NCBI RefSeq assembly: GCF_964019765.1
Contig: NZ_OZ026461.1
Span: 558,001 to 622,000, forward strand
Length of the DNA: 64,000 nt
DNA from: Spiroplasma endosymbiont of Panorpa germanica
GTDB lineage: Bacteria; Bacillota_I; Bacilli_A; Mycoplasmatales; Mycoplasmataceae
Direction of reading: 5' to 3'
A program made the translations under genes and the position numbers. The notes under the pieces are model-generated. The model was given only the letters and a program-made list of their open reading frames with translations, had not been told where the DNA came from and did no database searches. This document shows positions 24,472 to 34,234 of the stretch, piece after piece; position 1 is the stretch's first letter, and each line of letters begins with the position of its first letter.

Positions 24472-25482
24472 TTATTTTTTAATAATTTTAAGTGTTACCT
24501 CAAACAATTCCTTCATTTTTAATAATTCAAAATCAATTTTGCTTGCTAATAAATTTTTAAAATTAGATTTTGAAACGTCTTTTTTAATATAATCAAGACA
24601 CTGATGATTGAAGATTTCTTCATAGACTTTAAAGTTAAAACAAAAATAAATTTTATTCTCAAGAATTTGCAATGTGAGTTCACCAAATTCTTTCAAATTC
24701 AAGTCTCCTAATCATTTATCAAATTTCAAAATATCACAAATTTTTTGCACCTGTTGCGCTTCAAATTCGTTATCCTTATCAAAACCTGTTTGATTATACA
24801 AAAAATCTTCAATTTTATTATTTAAAAAAGCTATTTGCATATCTTCACTAATTTCAAGTAGCAATTCACTTTCAAACCAATTTGCTTGATCGGTTAATTC
24901 CAGACCAAAAAATTTTAAATATGTAAAGTCATTCTTATTATTTGGAAAATAAATATCTCCATATGAAATTAAATTTTTATCGTATTGAAAATTTAAGGCT
25001 CGGTGGGTTAAAAAATTTTCAGCTCCGATTAGCGAAACTATTTTTTGATTATCTTCAAAAATATAAATATGTTCATCAATATTTAATAATTTTAAATTGT
25101 TGTCAACAATTATTTTACTTCGCAATTCATAAAGAAATTCTCAATCTTCAAAATACTCAAAGCCGTTTTCCAATTCGCGACGCTTGAAAAAAGAAAATAT
25201 AGCAAGAACAGCTCCAAGTGAAAATATCAAAAATGGTAAAATGTACCTACAAAAAATTCTTAAAGATTCCCCATTTTTAACATCTTTAAATGCTTTATCA
25301 AACTCTTGGTAAAAAATTGATGATATATAAAAATAAAAAAAACTAACGGCAATTAATGACATTCCATAGTAGATTAATTTCGTTGATCAGTTATTTTTTT
25401 TGAAATTAACTGTTTCAGAATAAAAACTATTTACAGAGTTTGCTAGGAGTTTTTGGTATTTTTGCTCATTTGTTAAATCCAT
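24472..25482 (-). CDS. membrane protein of unknown function
   Basis: A 336-residue protein with two membrane helices near residues 40-60 and 85-105, followed by a large, probably cytosolic domain of mixed alpha/beta type (FEDWEFLYELRSKI onward). The layout resembles DUF3137-type membrane proteins known in mollicutes, but I cannot confirm this from sequence alone. Three open segments join through TGA-Trp codons. ATG at 25482 follows GGTGAG. Last gene of the seven-gene operon, 23 bases after the deoxynucleoside kinase gene. Confidence 0.65.
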
Positions 25483-25505
25483 GTCTATTCTCACCACCCT
25501 GGTAA

Positions 25506-26126
25506 TTATTTTAGGTTATTAATTTTGCTAAAAAACATGTCTACTTTTTCATCGATGCTATCAATATTTCCATCAATAACTATGAATGGTATTTTATCAA
25601 TTCATTCTAGATATCATTGTTCATATAAACTATTTAGCAACTCCCAAAAGTGCCTCTTAACTTTTAATTCATTTGGAATTGCTCTTTCATTAATTCTGTT
25701 AATTGAGGTTTCATTACTAACTCTTAGATATACAACAAGTTCATATGATTTAATATTTTCATTATTAAATATTGCAGGAATTATGTTAGTCTCAAAAAAA
25801 GTCCGATATGTATCTCAATCCCTTTTATCAAGATTACCCTCCTCATAATTTGCGTTGGCAAAAATCAAAGTATCCATAACTCCGCGGTCAAAAACAACAT
25901 CTTTTAGATTTTGAGAATCTAAAAATTGTTTCATTCTTTCTGATAGCATAAATAATTCCATTTTATATGTATTGGAATTCTTATCTTGGAATTGTTCATA
26001 AAGTTGGTCAAAATAAGGATTTTTATTTAAAGGTTCTGCATAAACCTTGTAACCCATTTTTTCATTTAAAGCTTTAATGAAAGAAGTCTTCCCTGCTCCT
26101 ACTGTTCCAAAAATTACTAACCTCAT
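25506..26126 (-). CDS. deoxynucleoside kinase
   Basis: Salvage kinase for deoxynucleosides (dGuo/dAdo/dCyd kinase family), 206 residues. P-loop GTVGAGKTS near residues 7-15; DRGVMDT is the DR motif that positions the substrate, and the ARG-rich lid region RINERA lies near residue 150. Which deoxynucleoside is used cannot be read from this. RBS AAAAGGAGCAAG. It follows mtnN in an operon devoted to nucleotide and NAD metabolism, fitting an organism without de novo purine or pyrimidine synthesis. Confidence 0.85.
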
Positions 26127-26147
26127 AAACTTGCTCCTTTTATTTAA

Positions 26148-26810
26148 CTATTTTAATACAGGTTTTAGGATTTTGCTTATTTTTGTTGAAATTTCTTGCA
26201 GAAATTTGTCAAACTGAAATTCACTATTTTCCTTTAAAAGATTATCTGAAATGAACTTTATGATTATCATGGGTTTGTTAAATCTTTTGACTACATGAAA
26301 TAGTGCTGCACCTTCCATATCAAAAACCTCAACACTTGAATCGGTTTTCTTAACAAAATTATCAAATTTACTTTGATCGTTGATAAAAATATCACTTGAA
26401 CCTAAAGAACTAAATTTTGGTTCAAAATCTTTTAATATTTTTTGATATTTTTCAATCATACCTGAGTCTTGATAATATTCAAGTTCTTTAGGAATTTGAC
26501 CATATTTATAGTTAAATCCTGTCAAATCAGCTGCTGAATAATATGTCTTTTGAATTAAAACTAAATCCTTGACATCCAAAATTTTAGAACAACTCCCAGC
26601 TGTTCCGATGTTAATGATTTCATTTATTTCATGATTCATTAAAAAAGCTGTTAAGTTGAAACTTGCATTGACCAAACCAATTCCTGTAATTAATAAATAA
26701 CTATTTTCATTTTTATAGTAATGTAAGAATTTATGTTCAACCTTTGAATAATTTAAATTTGATATACTTTCTTGAGCTTCTTCTATCATTGCAAATACTA
26801 TTAATTTCAT
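26148..26810 (-). CDS. mtnN: 5'-methylthioadenosine/S-adenosylhomocysteine nucleosidase
   Basis: Hydrolyses MTA and SAH, releasing adenine; removes by-products of SAM-dependent methylation. 220 residues, the usual size. NIGTAGS near residue 75 is the phosphorylase-fold Gly-rich loop; EVFDMEGAALFHV holds the ribose-binding Met-Glu; the later FISDN contains the catalytic Asp. ATG at 26810 follows AAAAGGAG, three bases after the nadD stop. Confidence 0.88.
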   Translation of the reverse strand: MKLIVFAMIEEAQESISNLNYSKVEHKFLHYYKNENSYLLITGIGLVNASFNLTAFLMNHEINEIINIGTAGSCSKILDVKDLVLIQKTYYSAADLTGFNYKYGQIPKELEYYQDSGMIEKYQKILKDFEPKFSSLGSSDIFINDQSKFDNFVKKTDSSVEVFDMEGAALFHVVKRFNKPMIIIKFISDNLLKENSEFQFDKFLQEISTKISKILKPVLK

Positions 26811-26813
26811 AAT

Positions 26814-27917
26814 TTACTCCTTTTGAACTCAATGATCATAACTAGCTTTTAGCATAGTACCAATATTTTCAACACCATTTTTGGCCAATGCAAATTCATA
26901 TTGTTGCTTTAAAAGTGTTTTAAAACCAACAACTAAATCATTTTCAACTATCGCTCTAATTTCCTCGACTCCAGGATAATTTCTCTCTTCACTAATTTTA
27001 TCAGCACAAAAAACCACCATATCCAATGGGCTCATTTCTAAGCTACCTACAGTATGATTAAATACAGCTTGCAAAATTTCAACATCTTTAATTTGTCAAT
27101 CTTTTTGTAAATGTAAATATCCTGTAAAGCTGTGTCAAACTGGCTTTGGTTCTTTTAAAAGCGGAGGCAATCATTTTTTTAAATATGTTAAATGTTGCTC
27201 ATTGGTTCACCTTTTAGTCACATCATGAAGAGTTCCAGAAATTAAGGCTTTTTGTTGATCTAAATTATGAATTTTGGCCAATCGTTTTGCCATCATTCCA
27301 ACATTTAAACAGTGTTGAAATCTTTTTTCATCCATTTTACAAGCCAGACGATCATTTAAATATAAAAGATTATTATTGATATATTCGTTGACATCTTCAT
27401 CTTGGAGATGAACATCAACTAAATTCCTAATTTTAGTTGAAGATAAATGATTATTATCAAATTCAAAAATCTGTAAATTATATTTATCCACAATTTCTTT
27501 ATTATACTCAGGACTTCTTAAAAAAACCTTAAAATCAATTATTTTTATCAATTCTTCAAAATGATCTCATTTTTCAAAATCATCTAATTGGTCGCTGCCC
27601 ATTACAAACGAAAATTGAAAACCTTGATATTCAGGTTGGGATTTTAAGTAGTTGATTGTTTCATACGTAAAACTTCGCGATTGCTTGCGAATTTCATACT
27701 CATTAATTCTTATAAAACTATATTTTTTTCGAACAATCTCGAGCATTTCTAATCGATCTTTTATTGAACTATTTATATGCTTTTTGAAAGGATTTAGATA
27801 ATTTGGAATCAATCAAACTTCTTCAAAACCTAGAGCTTCAATACATGCTTTAGCAATATTGATATGGTCACTGTGAACTGGATCAAATGTTCCTCCAAAC
27901 AAAGCTATTTTACGCAT
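26814..27917 (-). CDS. nadD: NadD fused to a YqeK-type HD hydrolase
   Basis: Two enzymes in one 367-residue chain. Residues 1-190 are nicotinate-nucleotide adenylyltransferase (NAD synthesis), with GGTFDPVHSDHI near residue 9 and a C-terminal SSTKIR motif. Residues 195-367 are an HD-domain protein of the YqeK type, with HCLNVGMMAKRLA, then GTLHDVTK and FNHTVGS; YqeK proteins hydrolyse Ap4A. In most Firmicutes nadD and yqeK are neighbouring genes, while fused forms are known in mollicutes. Four open segments join under code 4. GAGGT precedes the ATG. Confidence 0.9.
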
Positions 27918-27931
27918 GACAAACCTCGGTT

Positions 27932-28453
27932 CTATTCTTTTGTTAAATAATCAGCACCTTTTTCAACTTCTACCTTGCTTAAATCTAAATAGTCTCATTG
28001 ACGCAAAACTTCATAAGTTGATATTCCAACTGTGTTTGCTATATTTAAACTTCTACCAGTTGCAACCATCGGGATTCTAAAAACTGTTTGAATATTTTTT
28101 TGTAAAATTGATTTTGGGATTCCTGTTGATTCTTTACCAAATAACAAAAATACTTCTGAGTTAATTTTTGTAAAATCAAAATCACTAATTGGTTTTGAAC
28201 CATATCGGCTTAAACAATAAAGAACAGCTTTAGGGTTTTTTTCACAAAAATCATCTCAGTTATCGTATTTAAAATAAGGAACCCCATCAAAAGTATTTGC
28301 GCTACTTCTAGCAAAATTGCGGCGGTCAAAAATAAAACCAAATGGCTCGATTAAGTGCAAAACTGAATTTGTTAAACTAGCAGTACGAAAAATAGCTCCA
28401 ACATTATCGGCAATTTCTGGTTCAAACAAAACAATATTAATTTTTCTGCTCAT
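27932..28453 (-). CDS. trmL: tRNA (cytidine(34)-2'-O)-methyltransferase
   Basis: SPOUT-class RNA methyltransferase of 173 residues that 2'-O-methylates the wobble base of tRNA-Leu. Short TrmL form without extra domains. LFEPEIADNVGAIFRT lies near the N-terminus, LFGKESTGIP near residue 105 and RSLNIANTVGI near residue 135, the knotted cofactor site. AAAAGGGAG precedes the ATG. It sits between a small hypothetical gene and nadD with gaps of about 15 bases. Confidence 0.88.
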
Positions 28454-28467
28454 TTTACAGCTCCCTT

Positions 28468-28815
28468 TTAGTTTATTTTTTTATTTACTCCCGTAAAGTT
28501 ATTACGATAGTAATCGTATCATTGTTCTGGGGATTTATATTCATCTGGTGCATTTGTTACAAAATTAATGTCAAACATTGGGTCGTAACGATTTTGGTCT
28601 TCAAAATTTAAAGCTCTAAATAATAATTGTACATCTTCGATATTAATTTCGCCACGATTTTTTAAAAGTCCGTTACGATCTAACATTCCTGTATCTTTAA
28701 AAATTTTACGGTAGTCCGGAAAGTATTTAAATAGATTTTCTAAGTGTACATAAACATTAATAGAAATTATTTTGTATTTACTTTGCATTTGATAAAAGTA
28801 TTGATTTTTTTTCAT
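28468..28815 (-). CDS. small hypothetical protein
   Basis: Unknown 115-residue protein starting MKKNQYFYQMQSK, charged and Asn/Tyr-rich, no signal peptide or membrane helix. An upstream in-frame ATG at 28863 exists but lies inside rdgB; ATG at 28815 has AAGGAGAA and is preferred. It sits between rdgB and trmL in the operon. No family recognised. Confidence 0.65.
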
Positions 28816-28826
28816 ATTTCTCCTTG

Positions 28827-29426
28827 TTAATTTTTTTCTAAAAATTCTTTTAATTTTTGACAAGCAATTGCTCGATGTGAATATTGATTTTTTTCTTCTG
28901 TATTCATTTGAGCGAAGCTAATGCCCTTTTCACCTGGTGCAAAAATTGGGTCATATCCAAATCCTTGATCACCTGTTAGTTGATCTAATATCAAACCGCT
29001 GATTTCACCGCGAAAAACTTCGCAAATATTTTCTTGTTTGTTATAAATAGCTATAGCTGTAACAAAACTGGCTTGTCGTTGAGATCTGGTTGTTAAGTTT
29101 TTAGTTTTCATTTTCTCAAGCAACAATTGATTAATCTTGTTTCAATCTTTTTCTGGTTCAGCTCAGCGCGCTGATTTGACTCCAGGAAAATCATTTAAAC
29201 CCTTAATACACAAACCCGAATCATCAGCAATCACTGTTTGATTAATTAAGGCATTAAGGGTTTGAGCTTTAAAAAGTGAATTTTCTTCAAACGTATTGAA
29301 ATCTTCGGGTATATCTAAAACTTCATCAAAATCTAATAGCGATTTCACTTCATAATTTGGTAATAAGACTTTAAACTCTTCTACTTTATTAATGTTTGCA
29401 GTTGCCAATCAGATATTTTTTTTCAT
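28827..29426 (-). CDS. rdgB: non-canonical purine NTP pyrophosphatase
   Basis: Ham1/RdgB family: hydrolyses ITP, dITP and XTP, keeping deaminated purines out of nucleic acids. 199 residues. The N-terminal ATANINKVEEF is the substrate-binding T/SxNxxK motif; DDSGLCI holds the catalytic Asp; GFGYDPIF and SHRAIA are the C-terminal family motifs. CAAAGGAGTAGTA precedes the ATG. First gene of the operon running to 24472. Confidence 0.92.
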
Positions 29427-29495
29427 TACTACTCCTTTGAAATAATAGTATAATATAATAATAACATATTTAAAATGTATATTTTGAGGTGATTT

Positions 29496-30290
29496 ATGAA
29501 AAATGTAACCTTTTTGGAATTAGGATTAAGTAATACAACTTATTTGGAAAATGGATTATTTTGTAAGAAAAGCAATTTTATAGTAGATGATTTTTTAATC
29601 CGTAAAAATGAGGCTCAGGTTTTAAAAGAGATTTCCCAAATCAGTAATGATTTTTTAATTAAACCTGTAAAATTTGGATTTAAAAATGGTTTGTTTATTA
29701 GTAGTTATGAGTACTTTCCTGAAAGTCCAACACTAGAAAACTTAATAATCAATAACGAAATAATTTCTCAAATTGCTATGGCCATTAAAAGCATTCATAG
29801 TATTAATATTGAAAATAGCAAGATTAAGAAATTTAATTTCAAAAAGATTTTAGATTTTTTTGAGACCCAAACCCAAGAAATTATTTTTGATTTGTCAGAA
29901 TTTAGAGATAGAATTATCACTTTTTTACAAAACAACAAAATTCAAAACTATAGTTTATGTCACAATGATTTAGTACCAGGTAATTTCTTGTTCACTACCC
30001 TCGGGTTGAAAATCATTGATTATGACTTTATGCATTTAAATGATCCTTTGTTTGATTTGGCAAGTTTTGTTAGTGAAACTCTCAAAGAGGAACCGACTAA
30101 TACACGTTTTTTTCTAAAGCAGTTTGATCTTAGAATTGAAGAATTTAAGAAAATAACTAACTATATTTTTTATCAAAATTACTTATGATGCTATTGGGGA
30201 ATGTATATGTTTCAAAGAACTAAGTTGCAAATATACAAAAATATAGCTGAGGAAAAATTTCAGCAACTAAAAAACACCAAGTTTTTTTAA
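29496..30290 (+). CDS. choline/ethanolamine kinase-like protein (LicA/APH fold)
   Basis: A 264-residue protein with the aminoglycoside-phosphotransferase/choline-kinase fold. The catalytic loop CHNDLVPGNF lies near residue 155 and the metal-binding IIDYDFMHLNDPLFDLASF near residue 175; these match choline kinase and LicA more than resistance enzymes. It probably phosphorylates choline or a similar alcohol for lipid or surface modification. The start follows GAGGTGATTT. Two TGA-Trp codons occur near the end. Divergent from rdgB; ends inside a shared terminator. Confidence 0.8.
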
Positions 30291-30307
30291 AAAAACTTGG
30301 TGTTTTT
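30270..30307. terminator. bidirectional terminator
   Basis: A nearly perfect 18-base inverted repeat (AAAACACCAAG then its complement) centred at 30288, between convergent genes; T runs on both strands. It overlaps the stop of the choline-kinase-like gene. Confidence 0.9.
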
Positions 30308-30312
30308 AAACG

Positions 30313-31032
30313 CTATTTTTTTGACTTAGAATTTTCATTCTTAGTGGTTGATTTATTCAATTCTGCTATCTTGCGTTTTTTAGCTTCTTTTTCTAAAAGT
30401 TCTTGACTAATTTTAGCTTGCAATTCTTTTTTGAAAGCCTCTAACTCTTCTTTAGTTTGTTGTTTTTGTTTTTGTTTTTCTTCATAACGACGCAGTTTTA
30501 AAATTTTATTTTCAGGGATTTGTTCATTATTTTTATACGCTTCATACATAACCGCTAAATTCTCTTGACGCTTATTGTCATAATTGCGCATTAAAGCTGT
30601 AATTAAAGCTCCTAAGATTCCTGAAGCAATTAAGATTAAAACCCCCATAAAGGCTTTTAAAACTACTCCTGATGGGGTGTTTCCCATTCATAAACCATTG
30701 TAAATAAACGATGTTAAAACCATTGAGGTAATAAAAGCAAAAGTAAAATTATCACTTTCATGTCATTTAAAACGAAATATTAGCATCGTGCTAAAAATAC
30801 TTCAAGCCACTACTAATAAACAAGCTAACACAACTCATAATTCTTTTGGTTGTTTTAAATCGTTGAAGAAACTAAAACTGAAATCTTTACCCATCAATAA
30901 CCAAACTAATAAAGCAGGAATAATTGCCTCGATTCACAATCACCCAAAACTAATTCAAAATGGTGTTCTTTGAGAGTTAAATTCATTTAATAATTTAGCT
31001 GGCTTTAATTTTTCTTCTTTTTCAGTCATCAT
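30313..31032 (-). CDS. membrane protein with coiled-coil tail
   Basis: Unknown 239-residue protein. Four hydrophobic helices in the first 150 residues (rich in Trp, several coded by TGA), then a long charged helix with Glu-Lys-Gln repeats (EEKQKQKQQTKEELEAFKK type), predicted coiled coil, and a basic end. The start is one of two adjacent ATGs at 31032 and 31029 after GAGG. Monocistronic. No family assigned. Confidence 0.7.
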
Positions 31033-31064
31033 TCTAAACCTCGTTAATGAAATTATACACTAAT

Positions 31065-31094
31065 TAAAATATAAAAATCCAACCTAAGTTGGAT
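31065..31094 (-). terminator. terminator of tRNA-Gly
   Basis: ATCCAAC (31077-31083) and GTTGGAT (31088-31094), followed on the minus strand by a T-rich run. Confidence 0.75.
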
Positions 31095-31110
31095 CATTTG
31101 TTTTTTTAAA

Positions 31111-31184
31111 TGGAGCGGGTGAAGGGAATCGAACCCTCACAGTCAGCTTGGAAGGCTGAAGTTCTACCATTAAACTACACCCGC
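31111..31184 (-). tRNA. tRNA-Gly (UCC)
   Basis: Cloverleaf on the minus strand: acceptor GCGGGTG/CACCCGC, anticodon loop CTTCCAA with anticodon TCC, T-loop GTTCGATTC, encoded CCA end. In mollicutes this UCC tRNA is expected to read all four Gly codons. Confidence 0.96.
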
Positions 31185-31200
31185 ATTAATAACCTTTGAT

Positions 31201-31229
31201 ATAATACAAGATTTTGAAATTAATGTCAA
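31201..31229 (-). promoter_or_regulatory. tRNA-Gly promoter
   Basis: On the minus strand, -35 TTGACA (31229-31224), 17-base spacer, -10 TATTAT (31206-31201), about 17 bases before the tRNA. Confidence 0.8.
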
Positions 31230-31261
31230 TATTTTAATGAAAAATAATTTAAAAAATATGT

Positions 31262-32191
31262 TTAAAAGGTATTGTGAATGTATTTGATAATGGCTTGACA
31301 GGTTTTATCAAAATCAATTAAGTCATATTCAAATCATTGAACGTTTTCTAATTGATGTTTGAATCAAGTAATCTGTTTTCTAGCATATCGTCTGTTGGCT
31401 GTTTGCATGTCCAAAATTGCTTGTTCATAACTAATCTCCCCTTTTAAATATTTAACGATTTCTTTACCACCAATACATTTTAACGCTTGTGCTGCGTCAT
31501 TATAATTATTGTCTTCATAAGCTTTTTGAATTTCTTCAAACAATCCTTTGGAAATTAAACGATTAACTCGGTTATTTAATGCTTCATGGAGGTTGGCTCG
31601 ATTTGGGTTTAAACCAATAATAATCAACTTGTTCGGAAAGAAAGGCTCATGACCATTTTGGATTATCTCACTTTTAAGAAATTCCTTATTAAATATTAGC
31701 GAATTTGCTCTTAGCAATCTTTGGCGATTATTAACATGAATTTTTTTAGCCTCTATGGGATCAAATTCATTAATCATATTTCAAAGCTGTTGATTATTGT
31801 ATTTATCCAATTCAGGGTTGTAAAGTTCACTCTTCTGCTCTTCTGGAAAATTGTATTTTTTGATTAGACCATTAATGTATAATCCAGTACCACCAACAAT
31901 CACAGGGACTAAATTGTTGCTCAGTAATTTTGAAATAATATCTCTTCCTTGTTTTTGAAAGTCAGCTACAGAATAAGTTCCTGTCACAGGTATTGCTGAT
32001 AACAAGTGATGCTTTACTCCTTGCATTTCCTTTTCTGTTATTTTGTTTGTGGCAATATCTGTACCTGAAAAAATCTGAGTCGAATCTGCATTAATACATT
32101 CACCGTTAAAAGTTTTTGCAACCTTAATTGATAAATCCGTTTTCCCCGAACCTGTTGGTCCGACTATTAAAATAATTGGCAGTTCGTTCAT
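31262..32191 (-). CDS. miaA: tRNA dimethylallyltransferase
   Basis: Adds the dimethylallyl group from DMAPP to A37 of tRNAs reading UNN codons. 309 residues. P-loop GPTGSGKTDLS near residues 10-20, ADSTQIF, GGTGLYI near residue 100, and the C-terminal RRYARKQITWFKHQ. ATG at 32191 has AAAGGTAAT eight bases upstream; the ATG at 32206 overlaps that site. Its DMAPP substrate would come from the MEP pathway suggested by dxr elsewhere in the window. A structured RNA lies immediately upstream. Confidence 0.92.
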
Positions 32192-32249
32192 AATATTACC
32201 TTTCATTTTTCATTTTTAAAAAATCTAAAAATTAAATCGCTTAAAAATA

Positions 32250-32367
32250 AAAAATGCCCCCACCCGCTATAACCATGTATAAGATAAGAAGCATTAATTT
32301 ATATAGCGGTTTTATAACACTTACACATACTTAAGAATAAACTTTGTATTCTTTGTGCTTTCGCACA
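32250..32367 (-). ncRNA. candidate structured RNA with pseudoknot
   Basis: On the minus strand: TATAAT -10 box at 32378-32373, then hairpin GTGC-GAAA-GCAC (32366-32355), hairpin AAGAATA/TATTCTT (32353-32333), then two interleaved helices. The 9-base ATGTGTAAG (32328-32320) pairs with CTTATACAT (32283-32275), and CCGCTATA (32309-32302) pairs with TATAGCGG (32271-32264). Together they make an H-type pseudoknot. GTGGGGGC and a T-rich run follow. It could be an independent small RNA or a leader element of miaA. It does not match the 4.5S, tmRNA or RNase P RNA sequences I know. Confidence 0.55.
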
Positions 32368-32402
32368 ATTAAATTATACTATAAATTAGGTTAAATCAAA
32401 AA

Positions 32403-32422
32403 AACAATCTAGAAGGATTGTT
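32403..32422. terminator. terminator of the 117-residue gene
   Basis: AACAATC (32403-32409) and GATTGTT (32416-32422) with A and T runs on both sides. Confidence 0.75.
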
Positions 32423-32454
32423 TTTTTGACTTTAATATTAATAAAAGCTAACTA

Positions 32455-32808
32455 TTAATTTCAATATGATAATGGAGGTTTGATTGCTGTGATAATATTA
32501 TTTGATGCTTGAGCAATAGTTCAAGCTGGTGCAAAAATTTGCATTCCTGGCAGCATTGTGTTTACAGCTCCGCCAATTTGCAAGAGATCCCCGATAAAAT
32601 TTTTAGAATCTTGATTCACATTTTCTGAATCTTTATTGCCAAAAGTTATATCGTAATCTTGACCAATTTCTGATTTTAAAGAAAGAGTGTCATTCTGCTC
32701 TTTATTTTCAATATGAAGATTATTCAAACTTGTTAAGCTTTTGTCCTGAACTTCTGGACTACTTGCATTCAACATTACACTATTACATAAAACTAAAAAA
32801 ATATTCAT
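32455..32808 (-). CDS. small exported protein candidate
   Basis: Unknown 117-residue protein. A short hydrophobic N-terminus (NIFLVLC) could be an export signal. The middle is polar and Asn/Ser/Asp-rich; the last 50 residues are hydrophobic with Gly, Ala and Pro (FIGDLLQIGGAV, later PGMQIFAPAW, ending PPLSYWN). GGGGGAAA gives it a strong ribosome site. Two TGA-Trp codons. The hydrophobic tail recalls pore-forming peptides, but this is only a resemblance in composition. Divergent from the membrane-protein gene at 33011. Confidence 0.6.
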
Positions 32809-33010
32809 ACATTTCCCCCTTCCTCTAATAATATGTGAAACTAAAATATGCGCCTGTATGTAATTAATACCATAGTTTCAAATTAATAATAACTCCTTTT
32901 TGAAAAAATGGAAGGGATAAATAAATTTAAAAATCTGCACTTTTTTCTATTTTGTAATAAAATAAACATGTAAAAATAGTAACATTAAAATTTATGGAGG
33001 GGGAAAAATT

Positions 33011-33769
33011 ATGCAAATTTTTTACCAAAAATTATGCAATCCTATTTTGCTACTATTAACATTTGAGATCGTTTCCTTGTTTATCATAATAAGTATTAAC
33101 ACAAGTAGAACAATCAAGTCCAACGAATACTTCAAAAAACATTTGTCCAAATTTAATTTAGAATTAAAGTTTGTTGGAGGATTTAACTTATTTTCACACC
33201 TATTTTTATTTCTTATTTTACTAAACACTATTTTATTTGCGGAAACATTATTATTTTTACTTTTCTTATATTACGAATCTAGTGTAGACCCAAAAAAATG
33301 AATTATTCTAATATTTTGAGTTGCGCTATATATTTCAGTAATAAAAATTTATTTAAATCTTGATGAAATTTTTATTACTGAAGATAGGAAAAAAATATTA
33401 ATATCTAGTATAAATTATTTGAATAACTTTCAGTATCATTTTTGTTTTAATAATAATTATGAATCAATTAAAGCCGTTAAAAATAAGTCAAAAATTTCTA
33501 AAAAACTATTAAAATACATAAACGACTTAAATGATTGCATTAATCAAGATGATAAAAACAAAAGCGAAAATTGTTTACAGTGCGAAAAGTATTATGACGA
33601 CTTTATCAAGTTCTTACTTTGGAAGCAAAAAGATTTGATTAAGATAGAATATTTTTTCAATGTCAAAAACGAAAAGCAGATAAATCATTTTTTTGAAAGT
33701 GAAAAAATATCGAATATTAAAGAATCGATTTTAGAGGCAACGATAGAAAGATGATACTCAAAAAAATAA
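33011..33769 (+). CDS. hypothetical membrane protein
   Basis: Unknown 252-residue protein with three membrane helices (about residues 8-30, 55-85 and 98-115), then a charged cytosolic-type domain containing four Cys within about 60 residues (including ENCLQC). GGAGGGGGAAAAATT upstream is one of the strongest ribosome sites in the window. Read through TGA at 33299 and 33752. It may form a functional pair with the divergent gene at 32455, because the two share one 200-base promoter region. Confidence 0.65.
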
Positions 33770-33781
33770 TAGGATAAATTA

Positions 33782-33808
33782 AAAAATCACATACAAGGTG
33801 TGATTTTT
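33782..33808. terminator. terminator between convergent genes
   Basis: AAAAATCACA (33782-33791) and TGTGATTTTT (33799-33808) with a 7-base loop. Confidence 0.8.
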
Positions 33809-33839
33809 CTGTATTTGAATATAATATTGATTTGATATT

Positions 33840-34109
33840 TTATTCTGCTTGTTGAATTTCTTCTTGTCCTTCTGAATAATTTTCTTTTTTGTTAGTTAAA
33901 ATTAGTATTCCTGCAATTATTCCAAATAAAGCCATAAATAAAATTGAACAAACTCCTAAACCAGTTGCTTCACTATACTCAAATTGTAATTTTTTAGCTT
34001 TGCTGGTGATTGGGATTGATCAAATTAATGGAATTATAAAAAATGCGAAAAGAATAGTATGAATTAACAAAAGAATGTAAGCTGCTTTCATTGTGTTATT
34101 TTTTACCAT
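33840..34109 (-). CDS. small two-helix membrane protein
   Basis: An 89-residue protein found only when TGA is read as Trp (LIWSIPI). Two membrane helices (residues 8-30 and 48-70) with a short linker and a charged Glu/Gln tail. AAGGAGGTAATAAAG precedes the ATG at 34109. Small proteins of this shape are common in mollicutes; function unknown. Confidence 0.7.
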
Positions 34110-34202
34110 CTTTATTACCTCCTTGTCTACGTTTAAATCATAAACTATTTTATCCAAAATATATAATAAAAATACATATTTTTATTATCTCTAAATTTAA
34201 AA

Positions 34203-34230
34203 TAAAAAAACATGTTTCAAAACATGTTTT
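34203..34230. terminator. terminator of the HNH-like gene
   Basis: AAAACATGTTT (34207-34217) and AAACATGTTTT (34220-34230), T run on both strands. Confidence 0.8.
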
Positions 34231-34234
34231 TTTA

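Noticed and set aside
32250-32367. Calling the structured RNA 6S, 4.5S (SRP) RNA or tmRNA
   Set aside because: It lacks the SRP core GGAAGCAGCC-type sequence, the tmRNA alanine-tRNA ends, and the long single hairpin with central bubble of 6S RNA.
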